The notes under the pieces are model-generated. The model saw nothing but the letters and a program-made list of their open reading frames with translations, had not been told where the DNA came from and did no database searches. Below, piece by piece: positions 17,440 through 25,650 of a DNA stretch of 64,000 nt (the first letter of the stretch is position 1; each line of letters opens with the position of its first letter). Location of the stretch: NCBI RefSeq assembly GCF_024626525.1, contig NZ_JANJGU010000002.1, forward strand, positions 310,001 through 374,000, in the 5' to 3' direction. The position numbers were made by a program, and so were the translations under genes. The DNA comes from Lederbergia panacisoli (lineage in GTDB: Bacteria; Bacillota; Bacilli; Bacillales; Bacillaceae_C).

Positions 17440-18266
17440 AGGATGTACTTCAGATTGTCGGCATTCCAGAGTCATCCTACCACTATCATGTAAAACAAAT
17501 GAAACGGGAAAATCCTAACCAAGAGTTGGAGGAAACGATTCAATCCATTTTTGATGAGCACAACGAAAATTATGGTTATCGCAGAATTCAACTAGAATTG
17601 AAGAATCGTGGCATCATAGTGAATCACAAAAAGGTACAACGTATTATGCAAAAGCTAGGATTGAAAGGCAATAAGTTCACCCGGAAATCACGTAGTTATA
17701 GTTCGTACAAGGGGACCATCGGTACAGTGGTGAAAAACCGTATTCACCGCCGTTTCAATACTACAATTCCATGTCAGAAACTGACCACAGATATTACAGA
17801 ATTCAAGTGTGCGGATGGCCTAAAGCTCTATCTAAGTCCAATGATGGATATGCATAATGGAGAGATTCTTTCGTATGGAATCGGTATGCGCCCGACGCTT
17901 GACTTTGTGATGAAACCCTTAGATGAAGCCCTTGACATCGTAAAGAACGCAAAATACCGGACTACCATTCACTCGGATCAAGGCTGGCATTACCAGCACG
18001 GAAAATGGGTTGCGACCCTAAAAAAACACAAAGTATTCCAGAGCATGTCACGGAAGGGGAACTGTCTGGACAACGCCCCCATGGAGAATTTCTTTGGATT
18101 ACTGAAGCAGGAGATGTATTATGGCGAACCGCTGCGCACGTATGAGGAATTGAAACGGGCTATCGAGGCTTACATCCAGTATTACAACAACAAACGGATC
18201 AAACAAAAACTGGCTGGCATGAGTCCGGTTCAATACCGTCTTCACACCAGCCAACTAGCTGCGTAA
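17391..18266 (+). CDS. IS3-family transposase OrfB (catalytic part of OrfAB)
   Basis: An RNase H-like integrase core carries the three catalytic acids: Asp in LTTDITEF, Asp in TIHSDQGWHY, and Glu in DNAPMENFFGLLKQE. The DDE triad is intact and the C-terminus reaches the usual NNKRIKQKLAGMSPVQYR motif. An HTH_21 segment (YGYRRIQLELKNRG) precedes the core. The frame opens upstream of the first ATG (17499) and continues back into orfA at GAAAAG. The transframe residues KAQTALSFELKEEFRLKD are family-like, so I start the entry at the slip site rather than at that ATG. Confidence 0.88.
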   Translation, partial: KAQTALSFELKEEFRLKDVLQIVGIPESSYHYHVKQMKRENPNQELEETIQSIFDEHNENYGYRRIQLELKNRGIIVNHKKVQRIMQKLGLKGNKFTRKSRSYSSYKGTIGTVVKNRIHRRFNTTIPCQKLTTDITEFKCADGLKLYLSPMMDMHNGEILSYGIGMRPTLDFVMKPLDEALDIVKNAKYRTTIHSDQGWHYQHGKWVATLKKHKVFQSMSRKGNCLDNAPMENFFGLLKQEMYYGEPLRTYEELKRAIEAYIQYYNNKRIKQKLAGMSPVQYRLHTSQLAA

Positions 18267-18303
18267 TATAAAACTCTAACTTATAGGGGGCACATCACCT
18301 TTT

Positions 18304-18321
18304 GGTCTGGACAGTTTTTTT
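18304..18321. terminator. Right arm of the IS-interrupted terminator
   Basis: The arm reads GGTCTGGACAGTTTTTTT and pairs with 16793-16809. In the present arrangement it lies next to the stop of the SDR gene at 18324, and the original stem-loop is broken by 1.49 kb. Confidence 0.7.
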
Positions 18322-18323
18322 GT

Positions 18324-19118
18324 TTACAGTAATGTTTCCGCTCCGTCAATGTAAATTTCAGATCCTGAAATATGATTTGAAGCATCAGTTGCCAAAAAGT
18401 GGATAAGATTGGCTACTTGTTCGGGTTGACCAGGTCCTTCCTCAAGCGGATGACTCCCTTTTGGATATTCCACAGGAATCTGCACTTTTTTAAGTTTTTC
18501 TTCATCCGGGTGTGTATTCTCTCCGATATTTGTTTCTATTGCTCCCGGACAAATAATATTCACCCTTATTTTATATTTAGCTAGCTCTAATGCCGCCATT
18601 TTTCCAAAGGCCATTTGCCCTGCCTTTGAACTGCTATACGCCGACATGCCGATTCCGGAAAATTTGCGGTTTCCATTGATTGAACTTGTAATAATGATAC
18701 TGCCGCCATCCTTTTTCAAATGAGGGATTGAATACTTTACAGTTAAAAATGTACTTTTTAAATTTGTAGAAATTGTCTTGTCCCAGTCTTCTGGTGAAAA
18801 ATCTTCGATTGGTGTAATAACTCCATTTATACCGGCGTTCGCAAATACAATATCAAGTCGTCCAAATTCTGACACTACATGATTGACTGCGTTTTTAACC
18901 CGCTCTGGATCAGATAAATCAACATCCATAATAATCGATTTTCCGCCAAATTGCTCAATTTCTTGCTTTACCTTTTCGGCTTTCTTTTCTTTAAGATCGA
19001 GAAGTCCAACCGATGCGCCCGACTTTGCAAGTCTAATTGCAGATGCGGCGCCAATCCCTGATCCAGCACCGGTTACAATAGCTACTTTATTTGTTAAGGA
19101 CATTAAATGATCTTCCAT
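18324..19118 (-). CDS. SDR family oxidoreductase
   Basis: A 264-residue classical short-chain dehydrogenase with TGAGSGIG (about residues 16-23), an Asp after the second strand (LLDLKEKK) that favours NAD, NAGING, and a full SSINGNRKF...YSSSK active site. The C-terminal GSEIYIDGAETL is the usual tail. The substrate is unknown. Its place after an SMP-30 lactonase and a sugar isomerase-like gene suggests oxidation of a sugar to a lactone. AGGAGGG lies 6-7 bases before the ATG. It ends next to an IS-disrupted terminator. Confidence 0.85.
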   Translation of the reverse strand: MEDHLMSLTNKVAIVTGAGSGIGAASAIRLAKSGASVGLLDLKEKKAEKVKQEIEQFGGKSIIMDVDLSDPERVKNAVNHVVSEFGRLDIVFANAGINGVITPIEDFSPEDWDKTISTNLKSTFLTVKYSIPHLKKDGGSIIITSSINGNRKFSGIGMSAYSSSKAGQMAFGKMAALELAKYKIRVNIICPGAIETNIGENTHPDEEKLKKVQIPVEYPKGSHPLEEGPGQPEQVANLIHFLATDASNHISGSEIYIDGAETLL

Positions 19119-19177
19119 CAGGTAACCCTCCTCTTTTTTCTTTGGACAGTTTACCCATTTATAATCATTCTAGTCTT

Positions 19178-20065
19178 TTAATTTCCGAACTTATAGGTAG
19201 GAGATCCTTTAATATTTGTTTTAACCTTAAATAAACCACCTGTATGAGGATATTCCTTTAATATTTCTTCGTCCAAACCTGTTCTCGCAGTTGTGATATA
19301 CAACTCATCCATATTCTCGCCGCCAAAAACACATGAGGTTACTTGTTTTGCTGGAACAGAAATAGAATCCAGCATTTCTCCTGTATTCGGATTCCATCTT
19401 GTAACTCGGTAACCTCCCCAATGCGCAACCCAAATATTCCCCTCAACGTCAGATGTCATCCCGTCTGGTGCACCCATTCCTTCAGGAATTTCTACTGCCA
19501 CACGCCTATTTGATATCTCGCCTGTTTCAAGATCATAATCAAATGCCGCTACTTGCATTGTTGGGGTATCAATATAATACATTGTCGTATAATTAGGGTT
19601 CCATGCGATTCCATTTGAACAAGTTATATTATCCACTACTTTCTTAACTTCTCCATTTGGATTAAGGACATAAAAGTTCCCTTTTCCTTGCTCGCCATCA
19701 TAAGGCATTGTCCCAGCCCAAAACCTTCCTTTCGGGTCGCATTTCCCGTCATTAAAGCGATTGTTTGGTAAATGTTGTTCAGGGTCTGCAATCGCTGTCA
19801 ACTTTTCAGAAGGTAATTCAATTTGATAAAATCCACTTTGCAGAACAGCAGCGAGGCCTCCACCCTTTTTTGGAACGACAGCACCAATATGCTCTTCCAA
19901 TTGAATCATCCCTGTTTTGCCCGTAGATGGTTCATATGTATGAATTCGTTTACCAAGAATATCAACCCAGTATAAAACGTTAGATTCGGAATCCCAGGAT
20001 GGTCCTTCTCCAAGCTCAGCTTTTGCATCTACAATTAATTCAACTTCATATCCCATTTCCTCCAC
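19178..20065 (-). CDS. SMP-30/gluconolactonase-like protein
   Basis: A six-bladed beta-propeller of 295 residues. Its metal ligands can be seen as Glu in LGEGPSWD near residue 18, Asn in CSNGIAWNP near 147, and Asp in GAPDGMTSD near 197, and NRFNDGKCDPKGRFWAGTM is a strong family signature. Such enzymes hydrolyse sugar lactones to the acid, which would follow the SDR step encoded next. The GTG start at 20065 overlaps a GGAGG, and an ATG three codons later sits only two bases after it, so the exact start is uncertain. Confidence 0.86.
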   Translation of the reverse strand: MEEMGYEVELIVDAKAELGEGPSWDSESNVLYWVDILGKRIHTYEPSTGKTGMIQLEEHIGAVVPKKGGGLAAVLQSGFYQIELPSEKLTAIADPEQHLPNNRFNDGKCDPKGRFWAGTMPYDGEQGKGNFYVLNPNGEVKKVVDNITCSNGIAWNPNYTTMYYIDTPTMQVAAFDYDLETGEISNRRVAVEIPEGMGAPDGMTSDVEGNIWVAHWGGYRVTRWNPNTGEMLDSISVPAKQVTSCVFGGENMDELYITTARTGLDEEILKEYPHTGGLFKVKTNIKGSPTYKFGN

Positions 20066-20128
20066 CCTTTCAAATTGTTTTTACGAAAAAGCTCCGACTA
20101 AAAATTAGACGGAGTTGTTTCGATACAC

Positions 20129-20887
20129 TTATTTGTTCATTAACTTTTTTAAGTTCTCAATATTTACTTTTGAGCTCTCCATCGGGTCGCCATCAAATTT
20201 TTCCTGTTCAATGATGAACCATCTTACATTGTTTTTTGTACCGACATTAAGCAAGCTTTCAATATCCAAGCTTCCAGAACCGATCTCAATGCTTCTCTTT
20301 TCCCCATTTTCTACGGTCATATCTTTAAGGTGAAGTGATACAACCCGGTCTCCGTAATTATTAATTATGTTCAATGGATCAAGATCAGCAAAGGTTGCCC
20401 AGTAGCAATCAAGTTCGATTTTTACTAAATCCGGATCGGAATTACCAAATAATAAATCGAATCCAGTTGAATCGCCAAACTTTTCAAATTCGAAGCTATG
20501 GTTATGATATGCAAATGTGAAGCCTTCTTCTTTACATGCTTGTCCAATTTTATTAAATTCTTCAGCTGTCCTTTTCCATGCATCCTCACTGTCTCGATAT
20601 TGTGGGGCTATAGCTGGAATAATTAATAAGTCATTTCCAATTTCTCGATTGTATTTAAACGTTTCGATTAGCTGCACACCTTTAAAAGCGTCAAACATAA
20701 TATGGCTGCCTGCGACAGTTATGCCTTTCTCATCGAGAACACTCTTTAATTCATGTGCTGGAGTATTAAAATAACCGGCAAATTGAATGGCATCATACCC
20801 CATATCAGCTACTTTTCGGACTGTTCCAAGGAAATCTTTTTCGGCCGCTTCCCTTACAGAATATAATTGTAATGCTGCTTTCCCCAT
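20129..20887 (-). CDS. Sugar phosphate isomerase/epimerase family protein
   Basis: This 252-residue TIM-barrel protein of the AP endonuclease 2/xylose isomerase-like family opens with ALQLYSVREAAEKDF and carries YHNHSFEFEKF near residue 125, LDCYWAT near 158, and HLKDM near 188 supplying metal ligands. Relatives (IolE, IolI, YcjR) isomerise or epimerise inositol- or keto-sugar intermediates. It is the first gene of a three-gene run with the lactonase and the SDR, all minus strand, so a minor sugar pathway is likely. AAAGGAATG lies before the ATG. Confidence 0.8.
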   Translation of the reverse strand: MGKAALQLYSVREAAEKDFLGTVRKVADMGYDAIQFAGYFNTPAHELKSVLDEKGITVAGSHIMFDAFKGVQLIETFKYNREIGNDLLIIPAIAPQYRDSEDAWKRTAEEFNKIGQACKEEGFTFAYHNHSFEFEKFGDSTGFDLLFGNSDPDLVKIELDCYWATFADLDPLNIINNYGDRVVSLHLKDMTVENGEKRSIEIGSGSLDIESLLNVGTKNNVRWFIIEQEKFDGDPMESSKVNIENLKKLMNK

Positions 20888-20969
20888 TTGATCATTCCTT
20901 TCACATTTTATTTTTTCCTTAAATCTACTATTCGACCTTTAATAGCGTTAATCCTTTTTTAAAGCTACA

Positions 20970-21224
20970 TTATTTAGCATAAGGAAGTGAATACTGCCTT
21001 GCATAACTGTTCGTAACAGTATGTCGATGTATTGGAACAGAATATCTCTTTTTTGTCTTCTGAAATAATTGATAATATTCGTTTAATAGAGTATCAAGTT
21101 CTTGGCTGCACTGAATGGTCTTGGGTGAATTTAATCCATAAACTTTTCCAAATAAACACATTTTCTCACGTTTTTCCTGAATTCTAATTAAAAATAGAGC
21201 TTTTTCTTTACTTCCACCATACAT
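20970..21224 (-). CDS. Spo0E-like aspartyl-phosphate phosphatase
   Basis: The 84-residue protein has the Spo0E family layout: two short helices around YGLNSPKTIQCSQELDTLLNEYY, with the SQELD signature at residues 40-44. Such proteins dephosphorylate Spo0A-P and so delay sporulation. The C-terminal tail from residue 55 on is basic and not family-typical. GGGGGAG lies about 8 bases before the ATG. It stands alone between the isomerase gene and a divergent acyltransferase. Confidence 0.82.
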   Translation of the reverse strand: MYGGSKEKALFLIRIQEKREKMCLFGKVYGLNSPKTIQCSQELDTLLNEYYQLFQKTKKRYSVPIHRHTVTNSYARQYSLPYAK

Positions 21225-21441
21225 TTTATGTTCTCCCCCATATATTGACCTTAAAACTCAACTATGCCATTATCTCAACAATATTTGTAATTGTAAATGG
21301 ATTCGCAAAATTAGACAATCTTTTTACAAGTTGTCACTATTTCTTAACATTTGACCAGAATATTTAGCATGCGTCATCTAATCGATAATGAACCGTAATG
21401 TTACTTCGGCTTAATTCGGGGTAAACTTACAGAGCAAGAAC

Positions 21442-21495
21442 ATACGCGTAAGCAACAAAAAATTAGCTAGGCGATGGTTGCTTGCGTTAGACAAC
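21442..21495 (+). repeat. Copy of a GC-rich dispersed repeat, foldable
   Basis: GCGTAAGCAAC and GTTGCTTGCG pair around a loop of about 20 bases. The right half (CTAG-CGATGG-TGCTTGCG-TAG) resembles the right half of the repeat at 22611-22718. It sits directly before the acyltransferase start. Confidence 0.4.
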
Positions 21496-21514
21496 TATGA
21501 AACTGGTGATTGTC

Positions 21515-22552
21515 ATGGAAAAAAGAAATTACTATTTTGATAATGCAAAATTCATCTTGATATTTTTAGTCGTTTTCGGTCATTTAATCCAATCGTATAT
21601 AGATTCTAATTCGTTTTTTTCCGCGCTATATAAATTACTGTACACCTTCCATATGCCCGCCTTTATTCTCATATCAGGTTTTTTCGCAAAAGGCATTTAC
21701 GAAAAAGGCTATTTGAAGAAGATCACTAAAAAGTTAATCATTCCATATATCATTTTTCAAATCATATACTCCATTTTTTACTATATTTTATACAGTAAAT
21801 CCATGTTAAAGATCGACATCTTAAATCCCCACTGGTCCCTTTGGTTTTTAATCAGTCTATTTTGCTGGAATATTATGCTGATTGCCTTCAATAAATTGAA
21901 GCCAATATACGCAGTTAGTTTGGCATTACTGATTGGCTTAATCGTTGGTTACGTCGATTGGATTTCCAATTTTCTTAGCCTTTCGAGAACCTTTGTATTT
22001 TTCCCATTTTTTATCGTTGGATATTATTTAAAAAAGGAGCATTTTAAGCTATTATCGCAATCCAGAACAAAAATAATGATGGCAGGTACAATTATAATTG
22101 TTGCTTTAGTGATCTTTGTTTTTCCGGAGTTAGATGAAAAGTGGTTATTAGGATCAAAACCTTATAGTTATTTAGAAACCTTTTCGGCCATTGGATTGAT
22201 TAAAAGAATGGGCGTTTACACGATCAATTTCTTAATGATTGCAGGATTTTTTGCCTTCGTTCCAAAAAGAAAATTCTTTTTTACGAAATTGGGCAGGAAT
22301 ACGCTTTATGTGTATTTGCTTCATGGATTTATTATTCGAGCATTCAGAGGAAGTTCGATAGAATCCTATGTATACGATTCAAAAACACTTTTTATCTTGC
22401 TTTTCATATCGCTTTTACTCACGTTCCTGCTTTCTAGTAAAATTGTAATTACTGCAACTCAACCAATCATTGAATTAAAATGGTCAAGGTGGAAAAAATC
22501 ATTCAGTCGTTTTAAAGAAAGCTTTAGTGAACCACGCGGGCAGAACGAATAA
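21515..22552 (+). CDS. Membrane-bound acyltransferase (acyltransferase 3 family)
   Basis: This 345-residue protein has about ten membrane helices and the opening motif FDNAKFILIFLVVFGHLIQ, where the His after the first helix is the catalytic residue of the family. Proteins of this type O-acetylate extracellular polysaccharides or cell-wall sugars. The acceptor is unknown here. I use the ATG at 21515 because GGTGAT lies about 5 bases upstream. An ATG six codons earlier has no ribosome binding site. A strong terminator folds across its stop codon. Confidence 0.84.
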   Translation: MEKRNYYFDNAKFILIFLVVFGHLIQSYIDSNSFFSALYKLLYTFHMPAFILISGFFAKGIYEKGYLKKITKKLIIPYIIFQIIYSIFYYILYSKSMLKIDILNPHWSLWFLISLFCWNIMLIAFNKLKPIYAVSLALLIGLIVGYVDWISNFLSLSRTFVFFPFFIVGYYLKKEHFKLLSQSRTKIMMAGTIIIVALVIFVFPELDEKWLLGSKPYSYLETFSAIGLIKRMGVYTINFLMIAGFFAFVPKRKFFFTKLGRNTLYVYLLHGFIIRAFRGSSIESYVYDSKTLFILLFISLLLTFLLSSKIVITATQPIIELKWSRWKKSFSRFKESFSEPRGQNE

Positions 22553-22573
22553 CTGCCCGCGTTTGTGGTTTTT
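22531..22573 (+). terminator. Terminator of the acyltransferase gene
   Basis: CGCGGGCAG and CTGCCCGCG form a perfect 9-base stem with the TAA stop in its loop, followed by TTTGTGGTTTTT. Confidence 0.85.
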
Positions 22574-22610
22574 GGGAAAGTCTTGTAAAATAATAGGGAT
22601 TATAGGACAA

Positions 22611-22718
22611 AGGCGGAAGCGTCTGTTCATCGACGTAAAAACTGCAGGGCCCAAGACTTGCGATAAAGGAAAAGGTCAAGAAGTTTTCTAGTCGACGGCT
22701 GCTTGCGCTAGTCGGGAC
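22611..22718 (+). repeat. GC-rich dispersed repeat, about 108 bp
   Basis: The segment starts GGCGGAAGCGTCTGTTCATC and ends CTGCTTGCGCTAGTCGGGAC, clearly richer in G+C than its surroundings. It ends about 20 bases before the radical SAM gene and resembles the partial copy at 21442-21495. Repeats of this general look occur between genes in many Bacillus genomes. Confidence 0.45.
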
Positions 22719-22737
22719 AAAGGAGTATTAATTTTAA

Positions 22738-24495
22738 ATGAAAATCATCGCAAGTACTTTGAATGCGAAATATATTCATACGAATTTGGCAATTCGCTGC
22801 TTAAAAGCTTATGCAGAACCAGATTATACAATAGAGCTTGCGGAATATACGATTAAAGATCCGACGCTTAATATTGTGACTGATTTATACAATAAAAAAC
22901 CTGACGTGATCGGCTTTAGCTGCTATATATGGAATATTGTAGAAACGATTAAGGTAATTGAGATTTTACGTAAAATCATGCCTGATGTAAAAATTGTTCT
23001 AGGAGGGCCTGAAGTTTCGTATGACGTTATTCACTGGCTCAAAAGACTTCCGGAAATTGATTATATTGTAATGGGTGAAGGCGAGGAAACATTCAAACAG
23101 CTTTTAGATGAGATAAATGGCAGTTTGGAGCTAGAAAAGGTATTCGGAATTGGATATATGAAGGAAGGTAAACCGGTCATTAATCCAGTTCGCAATAAAA
23201 TTGATTTACGTGAAATGCCTTCACCTTTTAGATTTCCAGAGGATATACCTCATTTGTCAAAGAGAGTCATTTACATTGAAACGAGTAGGGGCTGCCCATT
23301 TAGCTGTCAGTTTTGTCTTTCTTCTATAGAGGTTGGCGTCAGGTATTTTAATCGTGAAAAAATTAAAGAAGATATTAGATATTTGTTGGACAATGGTGCA
23401 AAAACAATTAAATTTGTCGACCGGACTTTTAATATAAGCAGAAGCTATGCGATGGAAATGTTCCAATTTTTAATTGATGAACGTCGGCCTGATTCCGTTT
23501 TTCAATTTGAAATTACGGGAGATATTATGAGACCGGAAGTAATCGAATTTTTAAATAAAGAAGCACCTGTAGGACTTTTCCGTTTCGAAATTGGTGTGCA
23601 ATCGACTAACGATTTGACAAATGAACTTGTAAAAAGAAGGCAAAACTTTGAGAAATTAACGAGAACCGTAAGAATGGTTAAAGAAGGCGGTAAAATTCTG
23701 CAACATCTTGATTTAATCGCTGGACTTCCAGAAGAAAATTACGATTCTTTTCGGAAAACATTTAATGATGTATTTGAGCTTGAACCTGAGGAATTGCAAT
23801 TAGGCTTTTTGAAAATGCTCCGTGGAACAGGTTTGAGAATTTCAGCTAAACACTTTGGATACACATATATGGATCATGCCCCGTACGAAATTTTAGGAAA
23901 TAACGTCATTGATTTTGATGATATTATAAGGATAAAACAAGTGGAAGATGTGTTGGAAAAATACTGGAATGATCATAGAATGGACCGTTCAGTAAAATTT
24001 TTGACTTCACATAGCTTTGAAACTCCGTTTGATTTTTTCCAAGAATTTGGAACGTATTGGGAAAAGAAAAATTGGTCGCGCATTGGTCATCAGTTGGAAG
24101 ATTTATTCACCCGACTTAAACAATTTCTTTCTGAAAATAATATAAAACATTCTGCATTGGCAGAGGGTTTAATGAAATATGATTATTTATTAAATAGACG
24201 CTATAAACCACGAAAAGCATGGTGGGATGATATTTTAGATAGAAAAACACGCTCAGAACTTTACGGTGCCATAATTAAAGAAGAGAGTATGATGAAAGAG
24301 CTAAAGCTAAACGAAAGAGAACTTTATAAACATACACAAATTGAAATGTTCCCTTTTTCCATTCAAGCATACCAACAAAGTGAAACATTCATTCCCGAAT
24401 CTTCTTACGGGTTAATTTATTACGAACCGACTGATGGAAGTGCAACCATTTATCCATTGCAAGCTAAAGAAATCCACAAAAAAACCGGCAGCTAA
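22738..24495 (+). CDS. B12-binding-domain radical SAM protein (DUF4080 type)
   Basis: The 585-residue protein has an N-terminal cobalamin-binding Rossmann domain (about 1-135, with VIGFSCYIWN and VLGGPEVS). A radical SAM core follows, with the CxxxCxxC cluster motif in RGCPFSCQFC near residues 185-192 and GEE at about 120. The C-terminal DUF4080 region covers about 370-575. Such enzymes do SAM-dependent methylations or rearrangements, and the substrate of this subfamily is not known to me. AAAGGAG lies about 12 bases before the ATG, slightly far. It is a single-gene unit with a strong terminator. Confidence 0.85.
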   Translation: MKIIASTLNAKYIHTNLAIRCLKAYAEPDYTIELAEYTIKDPTLNIVTDLYNKKPDVIGFSCYIWNIVETIKVIEILRKIMPDVKIVLGGPEVSYDVIHWLKRLPEIDYIVMGEGEETFKQLLDEINGSLELEKVFGIGYMKEGKPVINPVRNKIDLREMPSPFRFPEDIPHLSKRVIYIETSRGCPFSCQFCLSSIEVGVRYFNREKIKEDIRYLLDNGAKTIKFVDRTFNISRSYAMEMFQFLIDERRPDSVFQFEITGDIMRPEVIEFLNKEAPVGLFRFEIGVQSTNDLTNELVKRRQNFEKLTRTVRMVKEGGKILQHLDLIAGLPEENYDSFRKTFNDVFELEPEELQLGFLKMLRGTGLRISAKHFGYTYMDHAPYEILGNNVIDFDDIIRIKQVEDVLEKYWNDHRMDRSVKFLTSHSFETPFDFFQEFGTYWEKKNWSRIGHQLEDLFTRLKQFLSENNIKHSALAEGLMKYDYLLNRRYKPRKAWWDDILDRKTRSELYGAIIKEESMMKELKLNERELYKHTQIEMFPFSIQAYQQSETFIPESSYGLIYYEPTDGSATIYPLQAKEIHKKTGS

Positions 24496-24536
24496 GGGAC
24501 TGTTTTTAAACAGTCCCCTCATGCCGGGTTTTTCTT
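24481..24536 (+). terminator. Nested-stem terminator of the radical SAM gene
   Basis: An inner stem GGGACTGTTT/AAACAGTCCC lies inside an outer stem AAAACCGGCA/TGCCGGGTTTTT. The T run follows. The convergent ddh gene ends at 24540, so it can serve both. Confidence 0.8.
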
Positions 24537-24539
24537 TTA

Positions 24540-25526
24540 TTATAAAAGTTCTTTTCGTAATTGCTCTGGCGATTTTGGTGAAAGCATTCCGACCGGAACG
24601 TCGAAAACTGTTTTAGCTCCAGACTGTCCTTCTGTGCTCATCTTATATGCAGCTCTTGCATAAGCAGTTAATACACTTGCAGTATATTCCGGGTTGCTAT
24701 CTAGCTTTAAAGAAAACTCCATAATTTGCTTATTGCCTTCTCCGGTTTCCCCACTTCTAATGACAAATCCACCATGCATCATTTTTGAATGGTTTGCATG
24801 AAGTTCTTCTTCTGAAATAAAATTAACGACTGTTTGATAATCGGAAAAATAATGCGGCATTTCTTTAATTGTTTTTTCAATAACGGACAAATCCGCTCCA
24901 TCTTCAGCTACAACAAAGCACTCCCTTAAATGCTTTTCTTTCGTTGATAATAAAGGATTTTCACCGTTTCTAACACGATTTACTGCTTCTTCAATCGGAA
25001 TTGTATATTGGACAGCTGCCTTTACTCCTGCGACTCTTCTAACAGCATCGGAGTGTCCTTGACTTAAGCCTTTTCCCCAAAATGTGTATGTTTCACCCTC
25101 AGGCAAAATTGCTTCCCCAAGCATTCGATTTAGCGAAAACATACCTGGGTCCCATCCTACTGAAATAATACTGACCATACCAGAAGATTTTGCAACCTCA
25201 TCCACAGCTGCAAAATAATCTGGGATTTTTGCGTGTGTATCAAAACTATCAATCGTATTAAAATGCGCTGCAAATGCTGGTCCTTGTTCAGGTAAGTCAG
25301 TTGCAGAACCGCCGCATAAAATCATTACATCAATTTCATTTTTATAATCTTGGGCTGATGCAATCGGAAGCACCTTTACCTTTGGATCTGCAACTATGAC
25401 ACTTGAAGGATCTCGTCTAGAGAAAACAGCTACAAGCTCCATATCAGGGTTTTGTTTTATCGCTGCTTCTACCCCTCTTCCTAAATTTCCATAACCAGTA
25501 ATACCAATTCTAATTTTGTTTCCCAT
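24540..25526 (-). CDS. ddh: meso-Diaminopimelate D-dehydrogenase
   Basis: The 328-residue protein has the NADP-binding GITGYGNLGRG near residues 8-18. The DAPDH-type sequence continues with VFSRRD, SFDTHAKIPDYF, SVGWDPGMFSLNR (near 150) and GKGLSQGHSDAVRRV. The enzyme makes meso-diaminopimelate from tetrahydrodipicolinate in one NADPH-dependent step, a shortcut in lysine and peptidoglycan precursor synthesis. It is known from Lysinibacillus sphaericus and some other bacilli but absent from B. subtilis. AGGAGGG precedes the ATG. Confidence 0.92.
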   Translation of the reverse strand: MGNKIRIGITGYGNLGRGVEAAIKQNPDMELVAVFSRRDPSSVIVADPKVKVLPIASAQDYKNEIDVMILCGGSATDLPEQGPAFAAHFNTIDSFDTHAKIPDYFAAVDEVAKSSGMVSIISVGWDPGMFSLNRMLGEAILPEGETYTFWGKGLSQGHSDAVRRVAGVKAAVQYTIPIEEAVNRVRNGENPLLSTKEKHLRECFVVAEDGADLSVIEKTIKEMPHYFSDYQTVVNFISEEELHANHSKMMHGGFVIRSGETGEGNKQIMEFSLKLDSNPEYTASVLTAYARAAYKMSTEGQSGAKTVFDVPVGMLSPKSPEQLRKELL

Positions 25527-25650
25527 CTTAAACCCTCCTGTTGGCTATTAAAAAAAGCACAAGCGCTGCAGCTGGACAGCAAAAGGCTAAATTCTAAATA
25601 TAGACTAAAAACTTTTTCTTTTTTACTTTAAAAAATCATGTTCATTTTAA

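Larger units (their letters stand above)
16811..18297 (+). mobile_element. IS3-family insertion sequence, IS150-like, 1487 bp
   Basis: The ends are imperfect 24-base inverted repeats with 20 matches, starting TGAAGTGC on the left and ending GCACATCA on the right, with the TG...CA tips usual for the family. The flanking three bases are CCT on both sides (16808-16810 and 18298-18300), a 3-base target duplication as expected for IS150-type elements. It contains two overlapping frames, orfA and orfB. Both look intact, so the element may still be active. Confidence 0.9.

Noticed and set aside
17391-17499. Frameshift mutation inactivating the transposase
   Set aside because: The -1 overlap between orfA and orfB is the normal arrangement of IS3-family elements, and the GAAAAG slip site and DDE residues are intact.
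16793-18321. The 13-base AAAAAAACTGTCC/GGACAGTTTTTTT arms as IS termini
   Set aside because: The TGAAGTGC/GCACATCA inverted repeats with flanking CCT duplications define the IS better. The outer arms belong to the host terminator.
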